A stretch of 64,000 nt of DNA from Micromonospora lupini str. Lupac 08 (GCF_000297395.2 NZ_HF570108.1:7018514-7082513), one strand, 5' to 3'. Positions 18,371-27,086 are shown, counted from the first letter of the stretch. The notes: generated by a model not told the origin, from the letters alone. Numbers and translations are program-made.

Positions 18371-18455
18371 GGAGGATTCGCCTAGAGGCCTAGGGCGCAC
18401 GCTTGGAAAGCGTGTTGGGTTTACACCCTCACGAGTTCGAATCTCGTATCCTCCG
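18371..18455 (+). tRNA. tRNA-Ser (anticodon GGA)
   Basis: 85 nt with acceptor arms GGAGGAT and ATCCTCC plus discriminator G. The anticodon arm CACGCTTGGAAAGCGTG gives anticodon GGA. It has a long variable arm, as expected for class II tRNA-Ser, and TTCGAAT in the T arm. CCA is not encoded. It is divergent from the SRP RNA gene. Confidence 0.96.
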
Positions 18456-18578
18456 CTCTCTTGAGCAGGAAGAACGACAGGGCCGGCCCCCACGGGGACC
18501 GGCCCTGAGTCGTCCGCGGACGCGTCCTCGACCGAATATCGGTCGGCCCGGCTTCACCCCTGTGGTCTCATCGACGGC

Positions 18579-19415
18579 GTGGCTGACACGGCGTGGGAGT
18601 GGGACGAGACGTTGTTCGCGGGCAGCGCACGCCACTACAGCGTGGGCCGGCTGCCCTATCCACCCGAACTCGCCGACGCGATCCGCGCCGCGCTCGATCT
18701 CGACGGGACCGGCCGGCTCCTGGATGTCGGCTGCGGCCCCGGATCGTTGACGCTGCTGCTCGCGCCGCTGTTCGAGGCGGCGGTGGGGGTCGACCCCGAC
18801 CGGGGCATGCTCGCCGAGGCGCAGCGCAGAGCCGTTACGGCCGGGACCACCACCGTCGAGTGGCGGCACCTCCGGGCCGAGGCGCTGCCGGCCGATCTGG
18901 GTACGTTCCGGGTGGCCACGTTCGCGCAGTCGTTCCACTGGATGGATCGGCCCCTCGTGGCCCGGCGGGTGCGGGACATGCTCGGGCCGGACGGGGCCTG
19001 GGTCCACGTCGGCGCCACCACGCACCAGGGCGTGACCGGGGACGACCCGCTGCCGTACCCCCGCCCGCCCTGGCCGCAGATCAACGAGCTGGTCTCGCGC
19101 TACCTGGGGCCGGTCCGCCGGGCCGGTCAGGGAACCCTGCCCTCGGGCACTCCCAGCGGCGAGGGGGAGATCATGCTGGCGGCGGGCTTCACCGGCCCCA
19201 CCCGCATCACCGTCGAACAGGGGATGGTCGTGGAACGCTCGGTGGACGAGATCGTCTCGGCGGTGTTCTCGCTGTCCAGCTCGGCACCGCACCTGTTCGG
19301 CGACCGGCTCGCCGCCTTCGAGGCCGACCTACGCGAGCTGTTGACGGCGGCGGCGCGGGACGGCCGCTTCGCCGAGCGGCGACAGGACGTGGGCGTCGTC
19401 ATCTGGCGACCCTGA
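18579..19415 (+). CDS. Class I SAM-dependent methyltransferase
   Basis: 278 residues starting at the GTG at 18579. Motif I is LLDVGCGPGSLTLLLAPLF (about residues 47-65), the acidic motif II is AVGVDPDRGML, and ATFAQSFHWMDRP matches the post-III region of Methyltransf_11 enzymes. The N-terminal AGSARHYSVGRLPYPPEL is typical of this small-molecule methyltransferase group. The substrate is unknown. It has its own promoter region after the tRNA gene. Confidence 0.88.
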   Translation: MADTAWEWDETLFAGSARHYSVGRLPYPPELADAIRAALDLDGTGRLLDVGCGPGSLTLLLAPLFEAAVGVDPDRGMLAEAQRRAVTAGTTTVEWRHLRAEALPADLGTFRVATFAQSFHWMDRPLVARRVRDMLGPDGAWVHVGATTHQGVTGDDPLPYPRPPWPQINELVSRYLGPVRRAGQGTLPSGTPSGEGEIMLAAGFTGPTRITVEQGMVVERSVDEIVSAVFSLSSSAPHLFGDRLAAFEADLRELLTAAARDGRFAERRQDVGVVIWRP

Positions 19416-19495
19416 GCAGGCCCTCACCCCCGCGCGCTCGTCCCGGCCAGGCCGTCACTCCGCGCGCTCGTCACCGCGAAGCCCTGCGCAGGCCT

Positions 19496-19735
19496 TCACC
19501 CTCGGGCGCGGGCCCAGGAGAGGAAGCGTTCGGTGAGCCGGGCCGGGTCGACGTCCCGGAGGTGTTCACCGGCTTCGGCCTGGAGCGTCGCCAGGTAGAC
19601 GGTCAACGCCAGCCGGTCCTGCCGGTACTCCCCGAGCAGCCGCAACTTCGCCGCCGAGCAGGGCCAGGCGATGCCGCACGCCGCGCAGCGCCAGGTGGGA
19701 CGGGTGGGCAGGTGGTTCCGGTGGCGGCGGGGCAT
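19496..19735 (-). CDS. Small cysteine-containing protein next to an XRE regulator
   Basis: 79 residues from the ATG at 19735 with GAAGGAG nine bases upstream. The N-terminus is basic (MPRRHRNHLPTRPTWRC), followed by CAACGIAWPCS, a CxxC-x6-C arrangement that could bind metal, and an acidic-to-basic helical tail (DVDPARLTERFLSWARARG). Related short proteins commonly sit next to XRE/DUF397 genes in actinobacteria. Function unknown. It is divergent from the XRE gene at 19933. Confidence 0.65.
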   Translation of the reverse strand: MPRRHRNHLPTRPTWRCAACGIAWPCSAAKLRLLGEYRQDRLALTVYLATLQAEAGEHLRDVDPARLTERFLSWARARG

Positions 19736-19932
19736 GGGCGGGTCTCCTTCGCGGTGGAAGGGGCCGCCCCGCCCTCCCCGTCGGGGCGGCCCCTGACTGA
19801 CGTCGGCCGCCGGGCTGCTGCGCCTCCACCGACCTCGCCGTCTTCTGTGGACCACCCTGGGGCGCGTAATCGGACAAGTACACCCCGTAGCTATATGGTC
19901 TTCAGATATTCGAGACATCCGATGGAGGAGCC

Positions 19933-20700
19933 ATGAACGACGCGCTGCGGGTGGCGCTCAACGACACCGGCCACACCACCGAATCCCTCGCCGAGACCGT
20001 CGGTGTCGACCCGAAGACCGTGGCGCGCTGGTTGACCGAGGGGCGCATCCCGCATCCTCGGCACCGGTTCGCGGCAGCGGAAGCCCTCCACAAGGACGTG
20101 TCGGACATCTGGCCGGACACTTCAAGACGTCGTGACCCCATCTGGTTTCGTCCGTGGCAGGAAATCGAGCGCGAGGCGGTGTCGCTGCGCTCGTACGAGT
20201 CCACGGTCCTGCCGGGGTTGCTCCAGACCGAGGCGTACGCCCGCGCGGTGCTCGGCGGCGCGGGCCTGATCCCCCGCGGTGAGATCGAGCGGCACCTCAG
20301 CGTGCGGCTCAACCGGCAGGGCGTGCTCAAGCGGGACGACCCGCCGCAGTTCACGGCCGTCATCGACGAGGCGATCCTGCACCGGCCGGTGGGCGGCCGG
20401 GCGACCATGCGCGAGCAACTGCTGGCCGTCGTCGCGGCGTGCGCGGAGCCGCACATCCGGGTGCACGTCGTGCCCAGGGCGGTTGGGGCGTACGCCGGCC
20501 TCAACGGCCCGTTCGTGATCGCCCACAGTCACGACCACCGGGTGGCCGGCTACCTCGACAACCAACTCCAGGGACAAGTGGCTAGCGACCCGGACGACAT
20601 CGCGGCCATGATGGCGGCATGGGAGAACGTGCGCGGCGAGGCGCTGTCCCACCGGCAGTCGGTCGATTTGATGACGGAAGTGGCGGAGACATGGAGCTGA
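19933..20700 (+). CDS. XRE-family regulator with Scr1-type (DUF5753) domain
   Basis: 255 residues; ATG at 19933 with GGAGGAG upstream. The N-terminal helix-turn-helix (TTESLAETVGVDPKTVARWLTEGRIP) is followed by the DUF5753 sensor-like domain: PWQEIEREAVSLRSYESTVLPGLLQTEAYARA near residues 75-105 and FTAVIDEAILHRPVGG further on. In actinobacteria this protein type pairs with a short DUF397 protein, here overlapping the 3' end by 10 bases. The pairs are thought to act as regulator and partner. AT-rich sequence at 19890-19910 probably holds the promoter. Confidence 0.9.
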   Translation: MNDALRVALNDTGHTTESLAETVGVDPKTVARWLTEGRIPHPRHRFAAAEALHKDVSDIWPDTSRRRDPIWFRPWQEIEREAVSLRSYESTVLPGLLQTEAYARAVLGGAGLIPRGEIERHLSVRLNRQGVLKRDDPPQFTAVIDEAILHRPVGGRATMREQLLAVVAACAEPHIRVHVVPRAVGAYAGLNGPFVIAHSHDHRVAGYLDNQLQGQVASDPDDIAAMMAAWENVRGEALSHRQSVDLMTEVAETWS

Positions 20701-20882
20701 ACGGCGCCCGGTGGCGCAAGAGCAGCCGCAGCAGCGGCAACGGCGGCAACTGTGTCGAGGTCGCCGACAACGTGCCCGGCGTGATCGGCGTACGGGATTC
20801 CAAGGACCCGAGCGGGCCGGCGCTCACCTTCGGGCCGACGGCCTGGCGCGCGTTCGTCACCCACCTCCCCCACCGCGCCTGA
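20691..20882 (+). CDS. DUF397 domain protein
   Basis: 63 residues, start ATG at 20691 inside the end of the XRE gene. It shows the full DUF397 signature: GARWRKSSRSSGNGGNCVEVA, then GVIGVRDSKDPSGPALTF and TAWRAFV. These are small cytoplasmic partners of XRE/DUF5753 regulators. Coupled translation by overlap supports a direct partnership here. Confidence 0.92.
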   Translation: MELNGARWRKSSRSSGNGGNCVEVADNVPGVIGVRDSKDPSGPALTFGPTAWRAFVTHLPHRA

Positions 20883-20917
20883 CGGCCCACCGCCGTAGGC
20901 CACGGCCGGCGGCGGTG

Positions 20918-21487
20918 TCAGCGGAGGGAACCGTCGAGCAGGGTGAGGAAGGCTCGGTACGCCTCGGCCGCCCGGTCGTGCTCGCCGGTTGCCCGATCGT
21001 CGAGCAGGAGCCCGCGCGCCACTGCGAGGACCAGCGTGGCCAACACGTCCGGCGAGGCGTGGCCGTCGGCGCGCAGTCCGGCGGCGATCGTGGGCAACCA
21101 GTCGTGCACCGCCATCGTGGGGAAATCCGGCCACGGTGTCTCGCTCGGCGGCAGGGCGTGCACGACGCTGAACAGGCGTGCGTAGCGGCTGCCCCGCGGA
21201 CCGGAGAGCGTCGTCCAGGCTGCGGCGAGGGTGTCGACGTACCGGGTGTCGGGGCGGTGGCGCAGCGCCTCGTCGAAGAGCGCCCGCTGCCGCCGCCGGG
21301 CCTCGACCAGCGCGGCCCGGACCAGCCGGTCCTTGGTGGCGAAGTGGTAGATCAGCATGCGCGGGCTGACCCCGAGCGCCGTCGCGACAGGCGTCAGGGA
21401 GGTGACCGGGAGGCCATGCTCCAACAGGTGGTCGACGCAGCCGTCGAGCAGCCTGTCGCGGATCTCCGGCTGCGGTCGACGTCCCAC
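20918..21487 (-). CDS. TetR-family transcriptional regulator
   Basis: 189 residues from the ATG at 21487. The N-terminal DNA-binding domain shows DRLLDGCVDHLLEHGLPVTSLTPVATALGVSPRMLIYHFATKDRL, a TetR-type HTH. The C-terminal ~130 residues are a ligand-binding domain of unknown specificity. It is divergent from an alpha/beta hydrolase gene with an 18-bp palindrome between them, so it probably represses both. Confidence 0.88.
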   Translation of the reverse strand: MGRRPQPEIRDRLLDGCVDHLLEHGLPVTSLTPVATALGVSPRMLIYHFATKDRLVRAALVEARRRQRALFDEALRHRPDTRYVDTLAAAWTTLSGPRGSRYARLFSVVHALPPSETPWPDFPTMAVHDWLPTIAAGLRADGHASPDVLATLVLAVARGLLLDDRATGEHDRAAEAYRAFLTLLDGSLR

Positions 21488-21501
21488 ACCGCCACTTTTT
21501 C

Positions 21502-21519
21502 ACGTAACGATCGATACGT
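21502..21519. promoter_or_regulatory. Palindromic operator candidate for TetR regulator
   Basis: ACGTAACGATCGATACGT is an 18-base palindrome broken at one base pair. It lies 15 bases upstream of the TetR start and 54 bases before the hydrolase start, the usual position for autoregulation. Confidence 0.55.
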
Positions 21520-21572
21520 CTAACGTCGAAGGCGGGGCGACCCGCCGAGGGTTCGCCGGACGGGAGACGGTG

Positions 21573-22283
21573 ATGACTGTTGTCTTCGTGCACGGTGCCT
21601 GCGTCCGCGACGGGGAGTGGTGGTGGTCGCGGGTCGCCGCCGCGCTGCGCGCCGACGGCTTGGACAGCGTCGCGGTCCGGCTACCGAGCTGCGGCGAGGT
21701 GCCGGGCGCCCCGGCCGACTTCGCGGCGGACGTCGCGGAGACCCGTCGAGTACTGCGCGAGGTCGGGCCGGCGGTGCTGGTGGGGCACTCCTACGGAGGC
21801 GTGGTAGCCACCGAGGCCGCCGTCGGTGGCAGCGAGGCCGTCGGGGACGTGCGCCATCTGGTGTACGTCAGCTCGTTCCTGCCGGACGTCGGCCAGTCCC
21901 TTGCCGATCTGGGCCCGGGTGAGCCGGCCCCCTACCTGGACTTCTCGCCGGACGGCACATTCGGCGTACGGCGCGAGTCGGTGCACGACCTGTTCCTGTA
22001 CGACTGCGACGAGCAGGCGGCCGAGGGCGCCGTCGCCCGACTGACCCGCCAGTCGGCAGCGGTGCTCACCGCCCCGGTGCAGCATGCCGGCTGGCGTCAC
22101 CGACCGTCGACGGCGATCGTCTGCGCCGGGGATCGTGCCACCCCACCGGCGCTGCAACGTGCACAGGCCACTCGCGCCACCCGCGTCGTCGAACTGCCCA
22201 CCGGCCACCACCCGATGCTCTCGCACCCGCATCTGCTCGCCGCCGCCCTACGCGACGTGGCCCCGACACCGAACCAGCCGTAA
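21573..22283 (+). CDS. Alpha/beta hydrolase
   Basis: 236 residues. It starts VVFVHGACVRDGEWWW, the oxyanion-hole HG motif of the fold. The nucleophile elbow is VGHSYGGVV (Ser about residue 76). A late Asp (VCAGDRATPP) and His (LPTGHHPMLSHP) fit the triad. It resembles the small esterase group often found beside TetR genes. The substrate is unknown. Confidence 0.87.
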   Translation: MTVVFVHGACVRDGEWWWSRVAAALRADGLDSVAVRLPSCGEVPGAPADFAADVAETRRVLREVGPAVLVGHSYGGVVATEAAVGGSEAVGDVRHLVYVSSFLPDVGQSLADLGPGEPAPYLDFSPDGTFGVRRESVHDLFLYDCDEQAAEGAVARLTRQSAAVLTAPVQHAGWRHRPSTAIVCAGDRATPPALQRAQATRATRVVELPTGHHPMLSHPHLLAAALRDVAPTPNQP

Positions 22284-22391
22284 CGGCGACGGCGGCACCG
22301 GCGGCCGCACCGGTAGCGTGCCAGGGACCGGCGGACCCGGAACCCGTCGTACACATGTTCTATCCACAGGCTGTGGACGGCGGAGGGTTCG

Positions 22392-22946
22392 ATGGGTTAC
22401 CAGCTCAGCGCGGTGGTCGCGGACGCGGACCTGCTCCGCGAGCAGACCGCCGAGCTGGATCACGCGGTCCTGGGCGAGCTGCGGCAGGACTTCGCGCTGC
22501 TGCCGATCACTCCGCAGTTGGTGGTGGAGCTGACCGGGTCGCTGCCGGACTATGCGACCGACGATCCGAGCGCCGCGCAGCCCTTCGAGCTGGTGCTGTC
22601 GCCGGCGCTGGTCGAGCCGCTGGCACGCTGGTCGCGGTCGGGGCCGGTGGCGTACGTGGAGGCCGAGTTCGGCGGGGGCGTCGGTCACCAGTCGGCGGCG
22701 GTGTGGTTGGGCGGCGCGCTGTCCTGGGGTCCGTGCTTCGACGACGTTCTCGACGTGCCGCGCGAGGAGTGGCCGATCAACGCGGCGCTGGTCCGGCTCG
22801 GCGTCGAGCGGGGGGCGTGGATCGATCCGTTCGCCGAGGTGGGCCTGCACCTGGAGCGCAACACCGACGGGTGGCTGGCGCACGGGCGGCGGCGACTCAG
22901 CGCCGACTACTGGGACGAGCTTGTCGAACAGTGGGAAAACCAGTAA
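22392..22946 (+). CDS. Conserved hypothetical protein
   Basis: 184 residues with GGAGGG six bases before the ATG. No signal peptide or membrane segment. Acidic and Trp-rich (PVAYVEAEFGGGVGHQSAAVWLGG, ALSWGPCFDDVLDVP, WPINAALVRLGV). It begins MGYQLSAVVADADLLRE, a pattern seen in uncharacterised actinobacterial cytoplasmic proteins. No function can be assigned. Confidence 0.7.
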   Translation: MGYQLSAVVADADLLREQTAELDHAVLGELRQDFALLPITPQLVVELTGSLPDYATDDPSAAQPFELVLSPALVEPLARWSRSGPVAYVEAEFGGGVGHQSAAVWLGGALSWGPCFDDVLDVPREEWPINAALVRLGVERGAWIDPFAEVGLHLERNTDGWLAHGRRRLSADYWDELVEQWENQ

Positions 22947-23002
22947 TCCGGCGACGGGCAGCAACTTGAGCGGCCCCATCCCGTTGGGGACTGGGGGATT
23001 CC

Positions 23003-23533
23003 ATGAAATTGCGACAATTCGCGTTTATTGCCATGCTGCTGGTTGCTGCCTCGATCGCGGGCAGCGGTACGTCGTCGCCCGGCCCGATGCCACCGAACCG
23101 GCCCGCCGGCAACGTCGAGGTCATCGACCTGAAGGGCCTGCGGAACATCGAGTTCGGCGACACCGAGGCCGAGCTGACCCGCCGGGGCGTCCTGCGTACC
23201 GACCTGGACGCCTGCGGACCGGTGCTCACCGGCCACGACGCGGTCAGCCCGGTCTTCGTCGAGGACAGACTGGTGCTGCTGTGGGTCGGTGACCCGATGC
23301 GCACACCGGAGGGCATCACGGCCGGCTCGCCGATCGACGAGGTCTGGGCTCGCTACCCGTCGGTCACGCGGCTGCCCGCTCCACAGGGGACGCACCGGCT
23401 CGACGGGCTGCTGGCCCGCAGCGGCGACCGCGCGTACCTCTTCCTGCACGACGGACGCACGGTCCGAAAAACCATCGCCGGGTACGCCGACTGGGCCCGC
23501 CGCCTCTTCGACGAAGGTGCCGGACCCTGCTGA
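23003..23533 (+). CDS. Secreted hypothetical protein
   Basis: 176 residues with an N-terminal export signal (MKLRQFAFIAMLLVAASIAG). The mature part has a repeated beta-rich look (IEFGDTEAELTRRGVLRTDLDACG) and two cysteines, one as the last residue (GAGPC), so a disulfide is possible. No family is recognised. The stop codon lies inside a 36-bp tandem repeat that continues downstream. Confidence 0.65.
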   Translation: MKLRQFAFIAMLLVAASIAGSGTSSPGPMPPNRPAGNVEVIDLKGLRNIEFGDTEAELTRRGVLRTDLDACGPVLTGHDAVSPVFVEDRLVLLWVGDPMRTPEGITAGSPIDEVWARYPSVTRLPAPQGTHRLDGLLARSGDRAYLFLHDGRTVRKTIAGYADWARRLFDEGAGPC

Positions 23534-23609
23534 CCCGTCCGACGCGATCGGGACGCCGGACCCTGCTGACCCGTCCGACCCGATCAGGGCGCCGGGCCCT
23601 GCCGTCCCG
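23519..23609. repeat. 36-bp tandem repeat over the end of a gene
   Basis: Two nearly identical 36-base units (starts 23519 and 23555, each beginning GCCGGACCCTGCTGACCCG) and a partial third at 23591. The first unit contains the last codons and stop of the preceding gene. The period is a multiple of three. Confidence 0.85.
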
Positions 23610-23679
23610 GCCGGCACACGCCCCGGCGCGACGGGCGGCGGGCGGCGGGTCCGTGGTGGACCGACCGCCCGACCCGGCG

Positions 23680-25290
23680 TCAGCCGCGCAGCGACCGCCA
23701 GAAGTCGTACGAGTGGGTTGCCGCGAAGTCCGTCGTGCCCGACCCACCGCCACCGGCCAGGACCCGCACGTACGGGGCGTCGGCACGCAGTCGGGGCCAC
23801 CCGGGCCGACCCGTGCGGGCGAAGTCGCTCCAGGCGCGCACCATCTCGGCGGAGAGCCGTCGCTGGGTGGGCGTGAGCGCCTCGGCGTAGTCGACGCCGA
23901 ACAGGTAGGGCAGTTCGGCGCAGTGGTACGCGCCGGTCGGGAAGGTCGGCTCCGGCCCCTCGGTGAAGAACGGCGCGTCCTCGTCGGCGAACTCGTACAC
24001 GTAGGTCGGCGCCCTTCGGGCGAACGCCAGCGCCGCGGAGTAGATCGGCTCCGCGTACCCCTGATCGGTCCACACGGCCCCCAACGCCTCGCTTGCGGAG
24101 CGCGTGTCGTCGCTCGGATAGCGGGCCAGCACCTCCTCGGCCCGGTCGCCGAACATGGCGCGTACCTGATCGCGGTACTGGTCGTCGGTGAGCCGGCACG
24201 ACTCGGGCTCCTGCCCCGGCGCGGGCGGCTGGGCGCAGTTCATCCCGCTGCGTTCCATCCCCCACACCTGGAGCGTGGACTCGTCGCGGTTCGTCCCGGT
24301 CAACACCGGCACCTGGTGCAACCGGCCGCGGGCCAGCGCGTCCGCGGGATCCGCCGGCAGGGTACGGCCGTCGACGGCCGGGCCAAGGTCGACGCCCACG
24401 CCCGGGTAGCCGACGGCGTCGACGAGCGTGGCGGTGTCCCGCCCCCGGAGGCAGGCGGCGAGCGCACCGGGATCGGTGCAGCCCACCCGCCCAGCGAGCT
24501 CCTGCGCCGCCTGGACCGCCTCCGACCGGGACTGGACCGGGTTGGCGCACGAGTTGCTCTGCATGATCGCGCGGTGGAACAGGCCGGCGGAACCGGGTGC
24601 GGCGAGGTGGGCGCAGACACTTGTCGCGCCTGCGGACTGGCCGGCCAGGGTGACGCTGCCCGGATCTCCGCCGAAGGCCGCCGCGTTGCGCCGGACCCAG
24701 CGCAGCGCCGCCTGCTGGTCCTGCAACCCGTAGTTGCCGGTGGACCCGTCCGGACCGGCCAGCGCCGGATGCGCCAGGAAGCCGAGCGCACCGAGCCGGT
24801 AGTTCACCGTGACCACGATGACGTCACCCTCGGCGGCCAGCCGCTCCCCGCCGTAGACGTCGCCCTGGCCGAACCGGAAGTCGCCGCCGTGCAGCCACAC
24901 CAGCACCGGTCGGGGCGTCCGGGCGGAGGTGCGCGGCGTGGTGACGTTGAGGTAGAGGCAGTCCTCGGACGCCGACGCTTCGTCCATCGGCAACCCTTTC
25001 AGTTGGGCGCAGGCGGCACCGGGCCGGGTCGCGTCGCGTACACCCGTCCAGCGCGGGCCGGGTCGTGGCGGGGCCCAGCGCAGCGCGCCCAGCGGCGGGC
25101 GCGCGTACGGGATGCCCTCGAACGTGCGGTGGTCCGCCGCGACGGTCCCGCGGAGGGCGCCCTGGTCGGTTCGCACCACGGCCGCGGCCGGACGGCCGGC
25201 CGCCACGGCCGGGCCGACGGCAGTCGCCGCCGCGACGAGCGCGGCCGCGACGAGCGCGACGACCCACCGGCGGTACGGGATGCTGGTCAT
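23680..25290 (-). CDS. Secreted type-B carboxylesterase
   Basis: 536 residues from the ATG at 25290 (GGGGGA upstream). The signal peptide is MTSIPYRRWVVALVAAALVA with a likely cut near VAAG. Carboxylesterase hallmarks: EDCLYLNVTTP (signature 2) and the nucleophile elbow TLAGQSAGATSVCAHL. A later GTNRDES and a C-terminal ATHSYDFW could supply the remaining triad residues. It hydrolyses ester bonds outside the cell; the substrate is unknown. The gene is divergent from a GntR-TetR regulator. Confidence 0.9.
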   Translation of the reverse strand: MTSIPYRRWVVALVAAALVAAATAVGPAVAAGRPAAAVVRTDQGALRGTVAADHRTFEGIPYARPPLGALRWAPPRPGPRWTGVRDATRPGAACAQLKGLPMDEASASEDCLYLNVTTPRTSARTPRPVLVWLHGGDFRFGQGDVYGGERLAAEGDVIVVTVNYRLGALGFLAHPALAGPDGSTGNYGLQDQQAALRWVRRNAAAFGGDPGSVTLAGQSAGATSVCAHLAAPGSAGLFHRAIMQSNSCANPVQSRSEAVQAAQELAGRVGCTDPGALAACLRGRDTATLVDAVGYPGVGVDLGPAVDGRTLPADPADALARGRLHQVPVLTGTNRDESTLQVWGMERSGMNCAQPPAPGQEPESCRLTDDQYRDQVRAMFGDRAEEVLARYPSDDTRSASEALGAVWTDQGYAEPIYSAALAFARRAPTYVYEFADEDAPFFTEGPEPTFPTGAYHCAELPYLFGVDYAEALTPTQRRLSAEMVRAWSDFARTGRPGWPRLRADAPYVRVLAGGGGSGTTDFAATHSYDFWRSLRG

Positions 25291-25373
25291 GACAGTCCCC
25301 CATCGTTGAATCATGTACGGCGTACACGCCGTCTGTGGGGAGCATGTCGGCTCGGGGACGGGGCGGCCAGATA

Positions 25374-25442
25374 GCTCTAGTGCACCTGTCGACACCCGCC
25401 AGGAAGGGCCGGAGGACGGCTCCCGGTGCTCTAGTGCGCTAG
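25374..25442. promoter_or_regulatory. Repeated operator-like sites between esterase and regulator
   Basis: GCTCTAGTGC occurs twice, at 25374-25383 and 25428-25437. The second is part of an imperfect palindrome CTAGTGCGCTAG (25431-25442), which runs into TAGGGT (25440-25445), a TANNNT-type -10. A protein bound there would block transcription of the regulator gene at 25474, consistent with autoregulation. Confidence 0.55.
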
Positions 25443-25473
25443 GGTCAGGTTCCGGCCGAGGGGAAGAGCGACG

Positions 25474-26409
25474 GTGACGGAGATCGACGAGTCCACACCC
25501 CCGTACCTGCGGATCGTCGCGGAGCTACGGCGGCGCGTCGCGTCGGGTGAGCTGGGCCCCGGCGACCGGGTGCCGTCCACCCGCCAGATCGTCCGGGAGT
25601 GGGGGGTCGCCATGGCGACCGCGAGTCGCGCCCTCACCGTGCTCCGGCAGGAGAACCTGGTCCAGGCCGTGCCCGGCGTGGGCATGGTGGTCTCCGGCTC
25701 GCCGACGGCGCCGCCCGCTCGGTCCGGCCGGGCCGAGGCGCGGCGCGGCCCCGCCCACGGGGTGACCCGCGACGAGGTGGTCCGGACGGCCATCGGGATC
25801 GCCGACTCCGAGGGGTTGGCGGGGCTGAGCATGCGGCGCATCGCGACCGAGTTGGACGTGCCGACCATGTCGCTGTACCGGCAGGTCCGCGGCAAGGAGC
25901 ATCTGCTGCTGCTGATGGCGGACGCCGCTTTCGCCGCGCATCGACTGCCCGACACGTTCCCGCCCGGATGGCGGGCCCAACTGGAGCTGCTCTGCCGGCT
26001 GCAGTGGTCGATCTACTGTCGACACCCCTGGCTGGCCCAGGTCGTCTCGCTGACCCGCCCGCTGATGGCGCCCAACGCCGTCGCGCACACCGAATGCGCC
26101 CTGCGTGCCCTCGCCGGGTGCGGCCTCGACCCGCACACCCAGTTGCACCTGGTGACCGCCCTGGCCAACCACGTACGGGGCACGGCGGTGAACCTGCAAC
26201 AGGGGGCCGAGGCGGAACAGGACACCGGCCTGACCGACGACGAGTGGATGGTGGCCCAGGCCGACGCCCTGGGCCGACTGCTCGCGGCCGGCGAGTTTCC
26301 GCACCTGACCCGGCTCTCCCGGTCGGCGATCGACCTCAACGCCGACAGCCTCTTCGAGTTCGGGCTGCAACGGCTGCTCGACGGAGTGGCGGCGCTCGTC
26401 CGACGGTGA
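25474..26409 (+). CDS. GntR-TetR two-domain transcriptional regulator
   Basis: 311 residues, GTG start. Residues ~8-80 are a GntR winged helix (PPYLRIVAELRRRVASGELGPGDRVPSTRQIVREWGVAMATASRAL). After a short Pro/Arg linker, residues ~98-150 form a second, TetR-type HTH (VTRDEVVRTAIGIADSEGLAGLSMRRIATELDVPTMSLYRQVRGKE), and the rest is a TetR_C-like helical domain. This GntR-TetR fusion is a known actinobacterial architecture. The divergent carboxylesterase is the likely target along with the gene itself. Confidence 0.88.
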   Translation: MTEIDESTPPYLRIVAELRRRVASGELGPGDRVPSTRQIVREWGVAMATASRALTVLRQENLVQAVPGVGMVVSGSPTAPPARSGRAEARRGPAHGVTRDEVVRTAIGIADSEGLAGLSMRRIATELDVPTMSLYRQVRGKEHLLLLMADAAFAAHRLPDTFPPGWRAQLELLCRLQWSIYCRHPWLAQVVSLTRPLMAPNAVAHTECALRALAGCGLDPHTQLHLVTALANHVRGTAVNLQQGAEAEQDTGLTDDEWMVAQADALGRLLAAGEFPHLTRLSRSAIDLNADSLFEFGLQRLLDGVAALVRR

Positions 26410-26413
26410 GCGC

Positions 26414-27046
26414 TCAGGCCGGGGTGTCCGCGCGTGCGGGAAGCCGCGCCCCGGACACGGCCGCGAACCCAGCCAGCGCGATCTCCGCCGTCTGCCGCAG
26501 CGCCTCCCGGGCGACCCCGGCGGCGGCGTGGATCGCCTGCCCCTCGGTGACGCTCATGACGAAGCGGGCGAGCGCGGCCGGGTCGGCGTCGGCGGGCAGG
26601 TCGCCTTCGGCCACCGCGCGGGTGAACCGATCGGCGAGGGCGTGTTCCCCGGCCAGGCGGCTGCCGGCGAGGAACCCGGCGACCGCAGCGTTGTCGCTGG
26701 AGCAGGCGGTGCCGCCCTGGATCGACAGGCAGCCAGCCGGGCGGTCGGGTCGGGTCACGGCGAGCACGTTCTCGCGCAGCAGAGTGGCGACGACCTCGTA
26801 CGCGGTGGGTTGGGCGAAAGCGCGCCGCGCGTACCCCATGTCCTGTTCGGCGTAGCGGGCCACGGCCTTGCGGAACAACTCCTCCTTGCTGCCGAAGGCG
26901 GCGTAGAGGCTCGGCTTGTTGATACCCATGGCGGCGGTGAGGTCGCTCATCGAGGCGCCCTCGTACCCCTGGCGCCAGAACACCTCAAGCGCGCGCTCCA
27001 GCGCCTCGTCGGCGTCGAAGCCCCGCGGTCGCCCTCGTTGTGGCAC
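26414..27046 (-). CDS. TetR-family repressor beside SDR gene
   Basis: 210 residues from the GTG at 27046, chosen for the GGAGGAGG nine bases upstream. The N-terminal HTH domain reads RGFDADEALERALEVFWRQGYEGASMSDLTAAMGINKPSLYAAFGSKEELF. The C-terminal domain has GCLSIQGGTACSS, a feature of the TetR_C group that often regulates oxidoreductases. It is divergent from the SDR gene at 27178 across two copies of a palindrome. Confidence 0.9.
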   Translation of the reverse strand: MPQRGRPRGFDADEALERALEVFWRQGYEGASMSDLTAAMGINKPSLYAAFGSKEELFRKAVARYAEQDMGYARRAFAQPTAYEVVATLLRENVLAVTRPDRPAGCLSIQGGTACSSDNAAVAGFLAGSRLAGEHALADRFTRAVAEGDLPADADPAALARFVMSVTEGQAIHAAAGVAREALRQTAEIALAGFAAVSGARLPARADTPA

Positions 27047-27086
27047 GGCCCACCACCTCCTCCGACTCATCCTACCCACGACGGAA

